In this document: positions 17,693 through 26,283 of the stretch, piece by piece
How positions within the stretch are numbered: position 1 is the stretch's first letter
Layout: each line of letters opens with the position of its first letter
Origin: Neobacillus sp. Marseille-Q6967
Lineage (GTDB): Bacteria; Bacillota; Bacilli; Bacillales; Cytobacillaceae
Direction of reading: 5' to 3'
NCBI RefSeq assembly: GCF_946151075.1
Contig: NZ_CAMGZB010000001.1
Coordinates: 1,540,001 to 1,604,000 of the forward strand
Length of the DNA stretch: 64,000 nucleotides
The notes under the pieces: model-generated
Told to the model about the DNA's origin: nothing
Seen by the model: only the letters and a program-made list of their open reading frames with translations
Database searches by the model: none
Program-made: the position numbers and the translations under genes

Positions 17693-17732
17693 TATTTAGC
17701 TGACAAACCTAAACGAAAAGAGGGCAAACAAA

Positions 17733-18932
17733 ATGAGTACACTTACTTTAGACAAGGTAAAAACAATCAAGACGTTAAACAACATCTCAGAAACTGGGCT
17801 AAAGGTATTCAAAAAAGACGACTATGTCATCGACAATGATAGTAACAATCCGGATGCGATTGTAGTCCGCAGCTTTAATATGCATGGTTTGGAATTCGGG
17901 GACCAGCTAAAAGCGATTGCGCGTGCCGGAGCGGGTGTTAATAATATTCCGGTTGAAAAGTGCACCGAGCAGGGCATTGTTGTTTTCAATACCCCTGGTG
18001 CAAATGCGAACGCTGTAAAGGAAATGGTACTTACTTCATTAATGGCATCATCTCGTAATCTTTTTGCCGGTATTGCTTGGACAAAAACGATTGCAGATGA
18101 GGGTGCAGCCATTCCTAAGCTTGTAGAAGCCGGTAAGAAGCAATTTGTCGGTAAAGAGATTAAAGGCAAAACGTTGGGAGTCATCGGTTTAGGAGCAATC
18201 GGTGCGCTTGTTGCCAATGATGCGCTTGATTTAGACATGGATGTTATCGGTTTTGACCCATTCATCTCAGTTGACACTGCATGGAACTTAAGCCGCAATG
18301 TACAGCGTGCCTTTACAATTGAACAGTTGTTTGCGGAGTCTGATTATATTACGGTACACGTTCCGTTAACGGATGGTACGAGAGAAATGTTTAACGAAGC
18401 TACTTTTAGCATCATGAAGCCAGGCGTTCATATCTTCAACTTCTCACGCGGTGAGCTTGTTAATGAGCAGGACATGGCGGCTGCGCTTGAGAATGGTGTT
18501 GTTGGAAAGTACATTACAGACTTCCCGAATGAGAATACGTTGAAGATGAAAAATGCCGTTTCTATTCCGCATCTTGGTGCTTCTACGTTAGAATCAGAGG
18601 AAAATTGCGCGTACATGGCGGCACGTCAGGTAAAGGAATTCTTAGAGACCGGGAATATTAAAAACTCTGTTAACTTTCCAAATGCGTCTTTACCGTACAC
18701 AGGAAAGCGCCGCGTGGCAGCATTCCACAAAAACGTTCCAAACATGGTTGGTCAAATCACAACTGCTATCTCTAGCTATGAGTTAAACATTGCGGACATG
18801 GTGAATAGGAGTCGTGGCGACTATGCCTACACTATGATCGACATCGATAACAAAGTAAACGGCGAGGTCATCCCAGGTTTACTCGAAAAAATTCATGCCA
18901 TTAACGGCATCGTAACTGTTCGTGTCATTTAG
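17733..18932 (+). CDS. serA: D-3-phosphoglycerate dehydrogenase
   Basis: 399-aa NAD-dependent dehydrogenase, first step of serine synthesis. Substrate-binding residues (ARAGAGVNNIP), Rossmann motif GVIGLGAIGALVA (about 150), catalytic Glu region and the His in SIPHLGASTLESEENCA. A C-terminal ACT-like domain (about 330-399) suggests amino-acid feedback. No serC adjoins it. Serine feeds glycine and 10-formyl-THF synthesis for purines, which fits control by the upstream ZTP riboswitch. Confidence 0.9.
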   Translation: MSTLTLDKVKTIKTLNNISETGLKVFKKDDYVIDNDSNNPDAIVVRSFNMHGLEFGDQLKAIARAGAGVNNIPVEKCTEQGIVVFNTPGANANAVKEMVLTSLMASSRNLFAGIAWTKTIADEGAAIPKLVEAGKKQFVGKEIKGKTLGVIGLGAIGALVANDALDLDMDVIGFDPFISVDTAWNLSRNVQRAFTIEQLFAESDYITVHVPLTDGTREMFNEATFSIMKPGVHIFNFSRGELVNEQDMAAALENGVVGKYITDFPNENTLKMKNAVSIPHLGASTLESEENCAYMAARQVKEFLETGNIKNSVNFPNASLPYTGKRRVAAFHKNVPNMVGQITTAISSYELNIADMVNRSRGDYAYTMIDIDNKVNGEVIPGLLEKIHAINGIVTVRVI

Positions 18933-18948
18933 GTGCCAATTGTTTTTA

Positions 18949-18978
18949 AGCCAGGTAGATAATGCCTGGCTTTTTTGA
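18949..18978 (+). terminator. Terminator of serA
   Basis: AGCCAGG ... CCTGGCT hairpin followed by T6. Between the stop and this hairpin is a fragment TAGGTGCC resembling the start of the REP-like element. Confidence 0.8.
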
Positions 18979-18987
18979 ATTGGGTTG

Positions 18988-19447
18988 GGGACATAAATTT
19001 GTAAAAGTGGTACATAAAGTTGAAAAATGGCACATAAAAGGTTGAAGTGGAACATAAATAGCGTACTTGATTTATAAAGGGGTTCTAGAGCATGATACCC
19101 CACTGATTTTCGAAGAATAGTATCTTTTTTTGATGTTTATTTGGCTTTTAGAGTGTGTGTGGCACGTAATTCAATCGTTTGGCACGTAAATTGAAAAAAC
19201 GGCACATAAAGTTGAAAGATGGCACATAAATGGCCGAAGTGGAACAAAAATAGCGTGCACGATCTATAAAGGTGTTCTAGAATATGATGCTCCAAAGATA
19301 CTCGCAAGAATAATATCCTTTTTGATGTTTAGTTTGGCGTATGAATATGTGTGGCACGTAATTCAAACAGTTTGGCACGTAAATTGAAAAAACGGCACAT
19401 ATTTGTTAAAAGTGGCACAAACGATATATGGAACATAACGTTTCTTG
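18988..19447. repeat. Array of short GGNACATAAA direct repeats in a 192-bp tandem unit
   Basis: About 14 copies of a ~10-nt word (GGCACATAAA, GGAACATAAA, GGCACGTAAA) occur at roughly 20-nt spacing. They sit inside a larger unit repeated with a period of about 192-193 bp (TACATAAAGT at 19011, CACATAAAGT at 19203, CACATATTTG at 19396). Between the word clusters, unit-internal sequence such as ATAAAGG.GTTCTAGA and TTTTTGATGTTTA is also conserved. No ORF with a credible RBS. Origin and function unknown. Confidence 0.75.
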
Positions 19448-19499
19448 TCAGGCAGAGATTTGCAGGTAGGCCACAATATACTTTTAGATAGAAACAAAT

Positions 19500-19528
19500 A
19501 GTGCCAAGCACATGTTGTGCCTGGCACT
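19500..19528. terminator. Terminator of the phosphoesterase gene
   Basis: AGTGCCAAGCACA-TGT-TGTGCCTGGCACT stem, nearly perfect, 5 nt past the minus-strand stop. T-rich sequence flanks both sides. Confidence 0.7.
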
Positions 19529-19532
19529 ATTT

Positions 19533-22500
19533 TTATTCTGCGGCGATTTCGTCCTCTTCGAAATAGTCTTCGTTTATCACGGTAAATTGATCGATGGTTT
19601 CACCTTCAGATGTAATGGTGGTAAAGGTGATTTTGTTTTTGTCTACTTTTGCCTGCATGGAAACAGCGATGTCCTCCATGTTGACGAAATCAAATTTTTC
19701 ATCCGCAACCGCATCATAGTGTTTTTTACCGGTAGTGCCTGCGACGACATACACGGTTCCGTTTGGATCCTCCTTGCCGTCTTTGATCTTCTTCGTTCTG
19801 CCATAGGAATGGTCATGACCGGAGAAGACAATGTCAATTCCTAATTCATCGACGATTGGAGGCAGCTTTTCCTTCATGATTTCATTGCCGCCAAACGGAT
19901 TTGTATAATAAGGCGGCTTGTGAGTAACAAGGATTTTCCAAGGTTTGTCAGAGTTTTTTACATCCTCTTTCAGCCATTCGAGCTGCTTGTTCAGTACTTC
20001 GGCATCGCTTGTAAAGCCTAATACACTGATATGAATGTTATTGTAATCGACCGAGTAGGTTCCACCTTTATCTGCCTCTGGCCCATTTTCAGGAGAATTA
20101 AAAATGGATTTCGCTAAATGTCCGTCGGAATCTCCCATATATTCGTGGTTTCCTAGCGTCGCGATTAGGTCAGTGGAACGAATCTTGTTGTGGTCGCTCA
20201 TGATTCCTAATGCGTCATCCCATTGCGAAAACTTTGCAGATTCATCAATCAAGTCTCCGACATGAATCATAAACGCTAAGTCTTTTTTATTTAAATCACC
20301 AAGGATTTGGTTGAAAAGACTTAAATCAGCAGGGGACTGGGTGTCGCCTAAAACTGCAAATTCAAACGTCTGCTTTCTTTTTAACGTGTTGAATTCTTGC
20401 AACTCCGACCAGTTATCACCATCGCCAACACGGTATACATAAGTAGTACCCTGCTGTAATCCAGTTAGTGTTACTTCATTTACCCGCACGATTCCGTTTT
20501 TCAAAATATCTTGTTCCCCAGAGAATACCTGGTCAGTAAAGGAGCCGCTAACGGTTTTAAGTTCACTATTTCTATCGTAATCTTGCTTCCTTGCATATTG
20601 AATAACGGTATTGTCCTTGGCAAGTGGACTCGACATCCAGGTAAAACCTTTACCTTTGTAAGGATCGCCTGTTGGAGTAGAAATCACATTTTTAATTTCC
20701 TTCACACCTGTAAGAGAAGGGTAGGTTTGCGTATTCCATTTAAAGGAGTATTTGCCTTCCTTTACTGCATACAAAGCAATTTTCTTTATTTCTGTGGTGA
20801 TAGAATCAACACGAAGTGAGCCGCTTTCGTCGGTTTTTCCTAGTAAAACCGGCTCCTTGCTGCCATCAATGATTGCAAAGACTTCCGCACCGCTTACCGC
20901 TTCAGTATTTTTTACCGTGATCACAGCGGGCTTGCCAATTAAAATAGGTTCTGCTGAGATTTCGAAGGCGCCTTTAACATCAACACTCGCTGGTTCCATT
21001 GAAAAAGTAGAGACAAAGCCCGCTTCCTTAGGTATAGAATAGGTTAAACTAGCCGAAGCAACTTCGTAAGTTACCTTGCTTCCTTCCTTCGTTGTTTCAG
21101 GAACACGAATCTGAACTGTTGCCGCGTCTGCCGATGCAGCTGTTTCACCAGTATTTACAAGATTTAAAGTAAGAATTCCAGTCTCCTCATCATAGCTCGA
21201 AGTACTTGTGTTAAATCCATTTGAAAAAATAACATCTTCTACTGGAAAGTTTTTATCGAGCTGCAATTTGATAGCTGTTCCAGTGATTTCTGCAGGATTC
21301 GTCACTTTCACACCAAGTTCGAATAAATCACCAAGCAATGCCTGCTCTTGTTTTTTAACGATATCCACTTTGGCTGATCCAGTGTTTACTGTAAAATAGA
21401 CGGTTTTAATGGCTTGGTTGCCAAATTTGTCCGGTACCATCAGGGTGATCTGATGAGTTCCATCCGCCCATTTTAGTCCGCTTAATGAAACTGAACCGTC
21501 CATATCATATGAAAAATGACCTTCTGCTTTTGAATAATCTTGGCCATCAACGAAGAGGCGGATTTTTTCCCAATCAATCCCCGTTTTAAATGGATCATCT
21601 TCATATTCATTCACACTTGCTCTTAGATTGACCTCGCTTGTTGTGAATTCTTGGCCTTCTACATTGATAGACTGAATCACAGGAGGATGTAAATCATCAA
21701 CTTTTTCCCCATAAACGGCTCTGATATTATCGACATAAATAGAACCTTTGGTCATCGGCCCGGTAATTCCCGATTTTGTCGACATTAATCGGATGGTTTG
21801 GGTCCCGTGCAGTTTGAATGGGCCTGTAAAGGAGGCAGGAATCTCTGCTTCAATGTATTTCCAGCCCGTCCAATCAATCCCTGGGTTTTCCCCTGTCAGA
21901 TTAATGGTTTGATTTTTACCATTTCCGTCGACAATCATCATGCGAAGCCAGTAGCCTTGTGCTTCCGGCGTTCCGTACACCCACATTCCAATGCCGGTAG
22001 GGCTGTCAGGAATGGTTGTGCTCGCACCTGGACCTGCATAGACGCCAAGTGTTGTCCCTGTTTGGGCATTGGTAAAATCAAAATCCATTTTCAAAGACTT
22101 GTTGCCAAATCGAACGGGTGCTGGATATTCTGTCAAACTTAGTGTTCCTTTTTCCCCGCGCCCTGCTGTTGAGGTCTTCCAGCTGCCGAGATCTTTTTCA
22201 AAATCAAATAGAACTTCTGGAAGTTTTCCAACCGAAACGTTTATTTGGGCTGAAAGATTGGAGTCTTTCAATCGTGCCGTAATCGTTCCGGAAACGGTTT
22301 GGTTACCTGAGTGAAGCACGCCGTTTTCATCGATGGTACCCATACCTTCAGGAATATCAAATTCAAAATCTTGTAAATTCCAATCTACTACTCTCTTTTG
22401 AAATTTTGTCACTAAGCCCAGGTTGATTTCACTATTTTTTGCAGTGGTTAATTCTGTAGACGTGAACGTCATCTCATCCGGCTTGGCGATTTCGATGATA

Positions 22501-23642
22501 CTTTTACCAACTTCCTGTCCCTGATATTTCAATAGAATATGGAATTGGCCTGTTTTCCCGTTTGAAGTAAACTTTCCAGCAGCGTCAATCGTACCATATG
22601 CAGGGTCAGACAACTCCCAAGTTAAACCGGAGGAAGGCAGGGCAGCAGATGCCATTGATTTATCCCGTCCCTTGGCAGTAAATGGAATCGTCGATCCAGG
22701 GGTAAAAGATAAATCATACGGTTCAATATGGGCAGAATGGAAGACATGATCAGATGGTTCCTTTGAAACGACCAGCCATGAGTTTGCGACACTTCGTTCC
22801 GAGCGGTCTGATGGTTGGTTGTCAACCTCAAGTGTATCGCCGCCAAGTTCACGAGTTGTAAATGTAGAGGACCCTCCGCCATCCAGGTTTAAAGCATTAA
22901 CAGCCCCTAAATCAATCATTAATTTAGCCAAATCAGGCATCGAGATCCCACTAGAATATGGTTCTTGTCTACCGTCTATTACCACAAAAAATACATCCCC
23001 GTCGGCTTTAATCCCGACAGCGGTCCGCGGCTCCTTATCGGCGCCAGTTTGTGGAGTTTGATAGATTTGTCCATTTTTTACAAGAATGGCATTTCCGCCT
23101 AAAGCTTCTTGTAATTGATCTTTTACTGAATCATATTCCTTGGCGGAACCAATCACTGCTTCACCTGATTTTGTCATCCCGAAAAATTTCCACGATCCAT
23201 TTTCAGCTTTTACAGCTTGTCCGTCCTTATAAACAATCCCATTTGGTTCACCAGTCGCCATATTATAAAAATCGGCATTTACTGCTGCGACAACGGTATG
23301 GTTGTCTGCATTCGCGGCTTCGGCCTGCTTTCTAACAGGCTGAAGACCGTAGGCTTCTCCGTCATCCGGTGTACCGGCTTCGATTGAAACACCAGGATTA
23401 TGTACATCCACATCCACTACAAAACTCTCAATCTTTTTTCCATCTTTTCCTTCAAAACTGTAATGCGTTTCCTTTACACCAGGGGCAAGGTCTGCTAGAT
23501 ACTGGTTGATCGGCGTTTGCACAAGCGTAGAGGTTAATTCGAAAGGACCTAAAGCGGAAGTCAGACTTGGTGAAACGATACTGCCTGCCAAAGCGAACGA
23601 AAGGGTAATCGGTAAAATCTTCTTTTTCCAAAACTGTCTCAT
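19533..23642 (-). CDS. Giant exported phosphodiester glycosidase / calcineurin-like phosphoesterase (YvnB-like)
   Basis: 1369 aa. Signal peptide (about 1-30). NAGPA-type phosphodiester glycosidase domain at about 75-305 (VVAAVNADFYNM, LNLDGGGSSTF). Ig-like and carbohydrate-binding-like beta domains at about 310-670, a cohesin-like segment near 760-880 and a fibronectin-like domain near 1000-1090. A metallophosphoesterase domain at about 1100-1330 carries all motifs: GDTQ, HVGDLIDE, LGNHEY, THKPP and GHDHSYGR. Likely strips phosphate from extracellular phosphodiesters or glycan phosphates. A PhoP-like box lies 220 bp upstream. Confidence 0.85.
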   Translation of the reverse strand: MRQFWKKKILPITLSFALAGSIVSPSLTSALGPFELTSTLVQTPINQYLADLAPGVKETHYSFEGKDGKKIESFVVDVDVHNPGVSIEAGTPDDGEAYGLQPVRKQAEAANADNHTVVAAVNADFYNMATGEPNGIVYKDGQAVKAENGSWKFFGMTKSGEAVIGSAKEYDSVKDQLQEALGGNAILVKNGQIYQTPQTGADKEPRTAVGIKADGDVFFVVIDGRQEPYSSGISMPDLAKLMIDLGAVNALNLDGGGSSTFTTRELGGDTLEVDNQPSDRSERSVANSWLVVSKEPSDHVFHSAHIEPYDLSFTPGSTIPFTAKGRDKSMASAALPSSGLTWELSDPAYGTIDAAGKFTSNGKTGQFHILLKYQGQEVGKSIIEIAKPDEMTFTSTELTTAKNSEINLGLVTKFQKRVVDWNLQDFEFDIPEGMGTIDENGVLHSGNQTVSGTITARLKDSNLSAQINVSVGKLPEVLFDFEKDLGSWKTSTAGRGEKGTLSLTEYPAPVRFGNKSLKMDFDFTNAQTGTTLGVYAGPGASTTIPDSPTGIGMWVYGTPEAQGYWLRMMIVDGNGKNQTINLTGENPGIDWTGWKYIEAEIPASFTGPFKLHGTQTIRLMSTKSGITGPMTKGSIYVDNIRAVYGEKVDDLHPPVIQSINVEGQEFTTSEVNLRASVNEYEDDPFKTGIDWEKIRLFVDGQDYSKAEGHFSYDMDGSVSLSGLKWADGTHQITLMVPDKFGNQAIKTVYFTVNTGSAKVDIVKKQEQALLGDLFELGVKVTNPAEITGTAIKLQLDKNFPVEDVIFSNGFNTSTSSYDEETGILTLNLVNTGETAASADAATVQIRVPETTKEGSKVTYEVASASLTYSIPKEAGFVSTFSMEPASVDVKGAFEISAEPILIGKPAVITVKNTEAVSGAEVFAIIDGSKEPVLLGKTDESGSLRVDSITTEIKKIALYAVKEGKYSFKWNTQTYPSLTGVKEIKNVISTPTGDPYKGKGFTWMSSPLAKDNTVIQYARKQDYDRNSELKTVSGSFTDQVFSGEQDILKNGIVRVNEVTLTGLQQGTTYVYRVGDGDNWSELQEFNTLKRKQTFEFAVLGDTQSPADLSLFNQILGDLNKKDLAFMIHVGDLIDESAKFSQWDDALGIMSDHNKIRSTDLIATLGNHEYMGDSDGHLAKSIFNSPENGPEADKGGTYSVDYNNIHISVLGFTSDAEVLNKQLEWLKEDVKNSDKPWKILVTHKPPYYTNPFGGNEIMKEKLPPIVDELGIDIVFSGHDHSYGRTKKIKDGKEDPNGTVYVVAGTTGKKHYDAVADEKFDFVNMEDIAVSMQAKVDKNKITFTTITSEGETIDQFTVINEDYFEEDEIAAE

Positions 23643-24074
23643 ATTGCGCCTCCTTTAAGTGGTTTAGATTTTGATTTAATATTTTATATATCTTATTAAA
23701 ATATTAAACTTTTATTTCAATTAATTTAAAAAAATTTTGAAATTCTATATTGGGAAAAAAGATGATTGATTTGTCACCACCTAACATTTTTCAGCATTAT
23801 CATCGTCAACCTTTGAGCAAATCTACTAAAAAACGACGTTAACCCTATCATATCGAAGGAATGTTAAGTATATGTTTAAATTATGTAAAGAATGGTGCCC
23901 TGTCAACAATGGCCTTTAACATGGCCTTGCGAACAGGGAATTGTTAGACCTGGAACGATTATTATGATAGGACTATATGAGTATTAAAGGTTTTGCTTTT
24001 CTGTGTTACTCTTATTTTTGGGTTTGCTTTATATTTTTTTAAAAGAATAGGGATACATATCAGGGGGAAATATT
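23643..24074. other. Divergent intergenic region with Pho promoter
   Basis: Holds the PhoP-like box for the phosphoesterase and a CCCTGT ... ACAGGG inverted repeat (about 23898-23939) preceded by GGTGCC, which may be a REP relative. No gene seen. Confidence 0.5.
23847..23889 (-). promoter_or_regulatory. PhoP-box promoter for the phosphoesterase gene
   Basis: On the minus strand TTTACA, TAAACA and TTAACA repeat exactly every 11 bp (23889-23862), followed after 9 nt by TATGAT (23852-23847). This is the layout of PhoP-activated promoters in Bacillus. It points at the gene ending at 19533. Confidence 0.65.
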
Positions 24075-24371
24075 GTGCGTAAAACACCTATTGGAAAATT
24101 TAGGTTGATAGGATTTTTGGAAGGTTTATCTCTGCTTATCTTGTTATTTATTGCGATGCCGCTTAAGTATTTCGCTGGTTTTCCAGACGCTGTTACGTTC
24201 GTTGGTACTCTTCATGGGTTGTTATTCATTTTGTATGTGATAACCATTGCCTATGTCACCTATAAAATTCGCTGGTCTTTTCTTTGGGTCGCTTCGGCTT
24301 TTGCTGTTGCGTTTATTCCTTTCGGTAATCTTGTTCTTGATGCGAAACTCCGTAAATCACGGTATAAATAA
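24075..24371 (+). CDS. DUF3817 small membrane protein
   Basis: 98 aa with three hydrophobic segments and the family pattern GFLEGLSLLILLFIAMPLK ... GTLHGLLFILY ... FIPFGNLVLDAKL. Function of the family unknown. GTG start 8 nt after CAGGGGG. Monocistronic; a REP-like copy follows it. Confidence 0.8.
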   Translation: MRKTPIGKFRLIGFLEGLSLLILLFIAMPLKYFAGFPDAVTFVGTLHGLLFILYVITIAYVTYKIRWSFLWVASAFAVAFIPFGNLVLDAKLRKSRYK

Positions 24372-24440
24372 GGATAATACTTTATATTAGTAACCAGGAA
24401 CTGACACTGACTAGGAAGTAGTCATACGTGATAGTTTTTT

Positions 24441-24465
24441 GGTGCCTGTCACTGCTCGAAGGAAA
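24441..24465 (+). repeat. REP-like dispersed element, copy 5
   Basis: GGTGCCTGTCACTGCTCGAAGG; the 3' half is truncated. Confidence 0.55.
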
Positions 24466-24597
24466 GTCTTATTTTAGGATAGTAAAACTGTTTATGTGTT
24501 ATGATGGGTACTTAAAACAAGTTTGAGATTTTCATCGACAGATTTTTTTTAAGAATTTAGGCTAAGATTTATTTTACAAAAGGGTTTTGGCTACATT

Positions 24598-24615
24598 TAA
24601 TCAAACGTTTGATTA
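24598..24615. promoter_or_regulatory. Palindromic operator 1 upstream of the symporter
   Basis: TAATCAAACGTTTGATTA, a perfect 18-bp palindrome. Together with 24629-24648 the centres are 32 bp (about three helical turns) apart, as expected for paired repressor sites. Regulator not in this window; TetR-like by form. Confidence 0.6.
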
Positions 24616-24628
24616 GTTAAAGTGGATG

Positions 24629-24648
24629 TTAATCAAACAATTGATTAA
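24629..24648. promoter_or_regulatory. Palindromic operator 2 upstream of the symporter
   Basis: TTAATCAA-ACAA-TTGATTAA, perfect arms sharing AATCAAA/TTGATT with operator 1. Confidence 0.6.
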
Positions 24649-24847
24649 AATATGTGTTTTGTCTGTTACGAAAGGGTTTATACTCATCTAGATGAAAAAA
24701 GGATGTCGAGTATTGTCAGGTAAATTTTATAGGTTGAAATAATAGAGGAAAGCTACTATTATTTTAATGTGTATCTTTTTGTTATACATGGATAATTATT
24801 TTTCGGCATTTATCATAAATAAGATTGATAGAAAGGAATGAGAAAAT

Positions 24848-26137
24848 TTGAAGAAGATTGGTTTAGCTTGGCAAATCTTAATCGGGTTAGTTCTCGGTAT
24901 TGCTGTAGGGGCAATTTTCTATGGTAACCCTGCGATTGAGTCCTATTTACAGCCGATTGGGACGATTTTTATTCGTCTGATTAAGATGATTGTGATTCCG
25001 ATTGTTATCTCCAGCTTGATTGTAGGTGTTGCTGGGGTTGGCGATATTAAGAAGCTCGGTAAATTGGGCGGTAAGACGATTCTTTACTTTGAAATTATTA
25101 CGACTGTCGCGATTATTATTGGTCTTGCGGCGGCAAATATTTTCCAGCCGGGGACTGGAATTAATATGGACAATTTGAGCAAGAAGGATATTGGCGGTTA
25201 CGTGGAAACGACGGAGCAAGTGGAAAGTCATAGCTTTATGGATACGTTTGTAAACATTGTTCCTGCGAATCTATTCCAATCGCTTGCTAACGGTGATATG
25301 CTGGCGATTATTTTCTTCTCCGTTTTCTTTGGTCTTGGAGTAGCGGCGATCGGGGAAAAAGGGAAGCCGGTGCTTGCGTTTTTCCAGGGCGTTGCGGAAG
25401 CGATGTTCTACGTTACAAACCAAATCATGAAATTTGCTCCATTCGGTGTATTCGCGTTGATTGGGGTTACGGTATCTACTTTCGGTGTTTCTTCGTTAAT
25501 CCCGTTAAGTAAGTTGGTTATTACCGTTTATGGTGCAATGATTTTCTTTATTTTAGTGGTATTAGGGTTAACGGCTAAGCTATTTGGAATTAATATTTTT
25601 AATATCATCCGGATTTTAAAAGATGAATTAATCCTTGCGTATTCAACTGCAAGCTCTGAAACGGTTTTACCAAAGATTATTGAAAAAATGGAGAAGTTCG
25701 GCTGTCCAAAGGCGATTACATCGTTTGTCGTGCCAACAGGCTACTCATTTAACCTTGATGGTTCTACGTTATATCAAGCGTTGGCAGCGATTTTTATCGC
25801 ACAGATGTATGGAATTGACCTTTCCATTGCTGAGCAAATTTCCTTGCTGCTCGTGTTGATGGTTACATCGAAAGGGATCGCCGGTGTACCTGGGGTATCC
25901 TTCGTTGTGTTGCTTGCGACATTAGGTTCGGTTGGAATTCCGTTAGAAGGCTTAGCGTTTATCGCGGGGATTGACCGAATTCTGGACATGGCCCGTACGG
26001 TAGTTAATGTTATTGGTAACTCACTTGCAGCTGTTGTAATGTCTAAGTGGGAAAAACAATACGACGAGAAAAAAGGGCGTAAATATTTGAATGAGATTAT
26101 GGGGACACAAGAAGCGGCAGTGCGGAAGGTCAGCTAG
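24848..26137 (+). CDS. Dicarboxylate/amino acid:cation symporter (GltP/GltT family)
   Basis: 429-aa DAACS-family importer of glutamate, aspartate or C4-dicarboxylates. About eight membrane helices plus re-entrant loops, with the family motifs YSTASSETVLP, FVVPTGYSFNLDGSTLYQ and GIDRILDMARTVVNVIGN. TTG start, preceded by AAAGGAATGAG. Two palindromic operators upstream suggest dedicated repression. Confidence 0.9.
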   Translation: MKKIGLAWQILIGLVLGIAVGAIFYGNPAIESYLQPIGTIFIRLIKMIVIPIVISSLIVGVAGVGDIKKLGKLGGKTILYFEIITTVAIIIGLAAANIFQPGTGINMDNLSKKDIGGYVETTEQVESHSFMDTFVNIVPANLFQSLANGDMLAIIFFSVFFGLGVAAIGEKGKPVLAFFQGVAEAMFYVTNQIMKFAPFGVFALIGVTVSTFGVSSLIPLSKLVITVYGAMIFFILVVLGLTAKLFGINIFNIIRILKDELILAYSTASSETVLPKIIEKMEKFGCPKAITSFVVPTGYSFNLDGSTLYQALAAIFIAQMYGIDLSIAEQISLLLVLMVTSKGIAGVPGVSFVVLLATLGSVGIPLEGLAFIAGIDRILDMARTVVNVIGNSLAAVVMSKWEKQYDEKKGRKYLNEIMGTQEAAVRKVS

Positions 26138-26165
26138 GTGCCTGCCACGCCCCGAGTTTTGTCAA
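26137..26165 (+). repeat. REP-like dispersed element, copy 6
   Basis: GGTGCCTGCCACGCCCCGAG then TTTTGTC. Its first G is the last base of the gltP TAG stop codon, and it runs directly into the terminator. Confidence 0.75.
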
Positions 26166-26198
26166 AAAGACATCGAGAATGCCTCGATGTCTTTTTTT
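26166..26198 (+). terminator. Terminator of the symporter gene
   Basis: AAAGACATCGAG-AATGC-CTCGATGTCTTT stem followed by a long T-run. Confidence 0.85.
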
Positions 26199-26237
26199 CT
26201 ATCTAATAAATGGAGAGAAAACCTAATTTCTTATTTT

Positions 26238-26270
26238 GAGAGGCTGGCTCTTTTGATGAGCCAGCCTCTT
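26238..26270. terminator. Bidirectional terminator between symporter and papain-like gene B
   Basis: GAGAGGCTGGCTC ... GAGCCAGCCTCT hairpin with loop TTTTGAT, 14 nt past the minus-strand stop at 26284. Confidence 0.75.
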
Positions 26271-26283
26271 TATTTTAAAAACA

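Larger units (their letters stand above)
17413..17732. other. gntR-serA divergent control region
   Basis: Holds operator C, a REP-like tail (about 17486-17513, CGAGTTTTGTCGAAA), the serA promoter and the ZTP riboswitch with terminator. Confidence 0.6.
24372..24847. other. Intergenic region with two palindromic operators
   Basis: Contains a REP-like copy (24441-24465), two strong palindromes at 24598-24615 and 24629-24648, a REP-like fragment (GTCGAGTATTGTC, 24704-24717) and the leader of the symporter gene. No ORF with an RBS. Confidence 0.5.

Noticed and set aside
18988..19447. CRISPR array
   Set aside because: Repeat words are about 10 nt and variable, the spacing is too short and the intervening sequence is itself repeated. 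No cas genes are present.
19533..23642. Several long opposite-strand frames within the giant gene
   Set aside because: They lack RBS and family motifs, while the minus-strand gene shows full-length domain structure.
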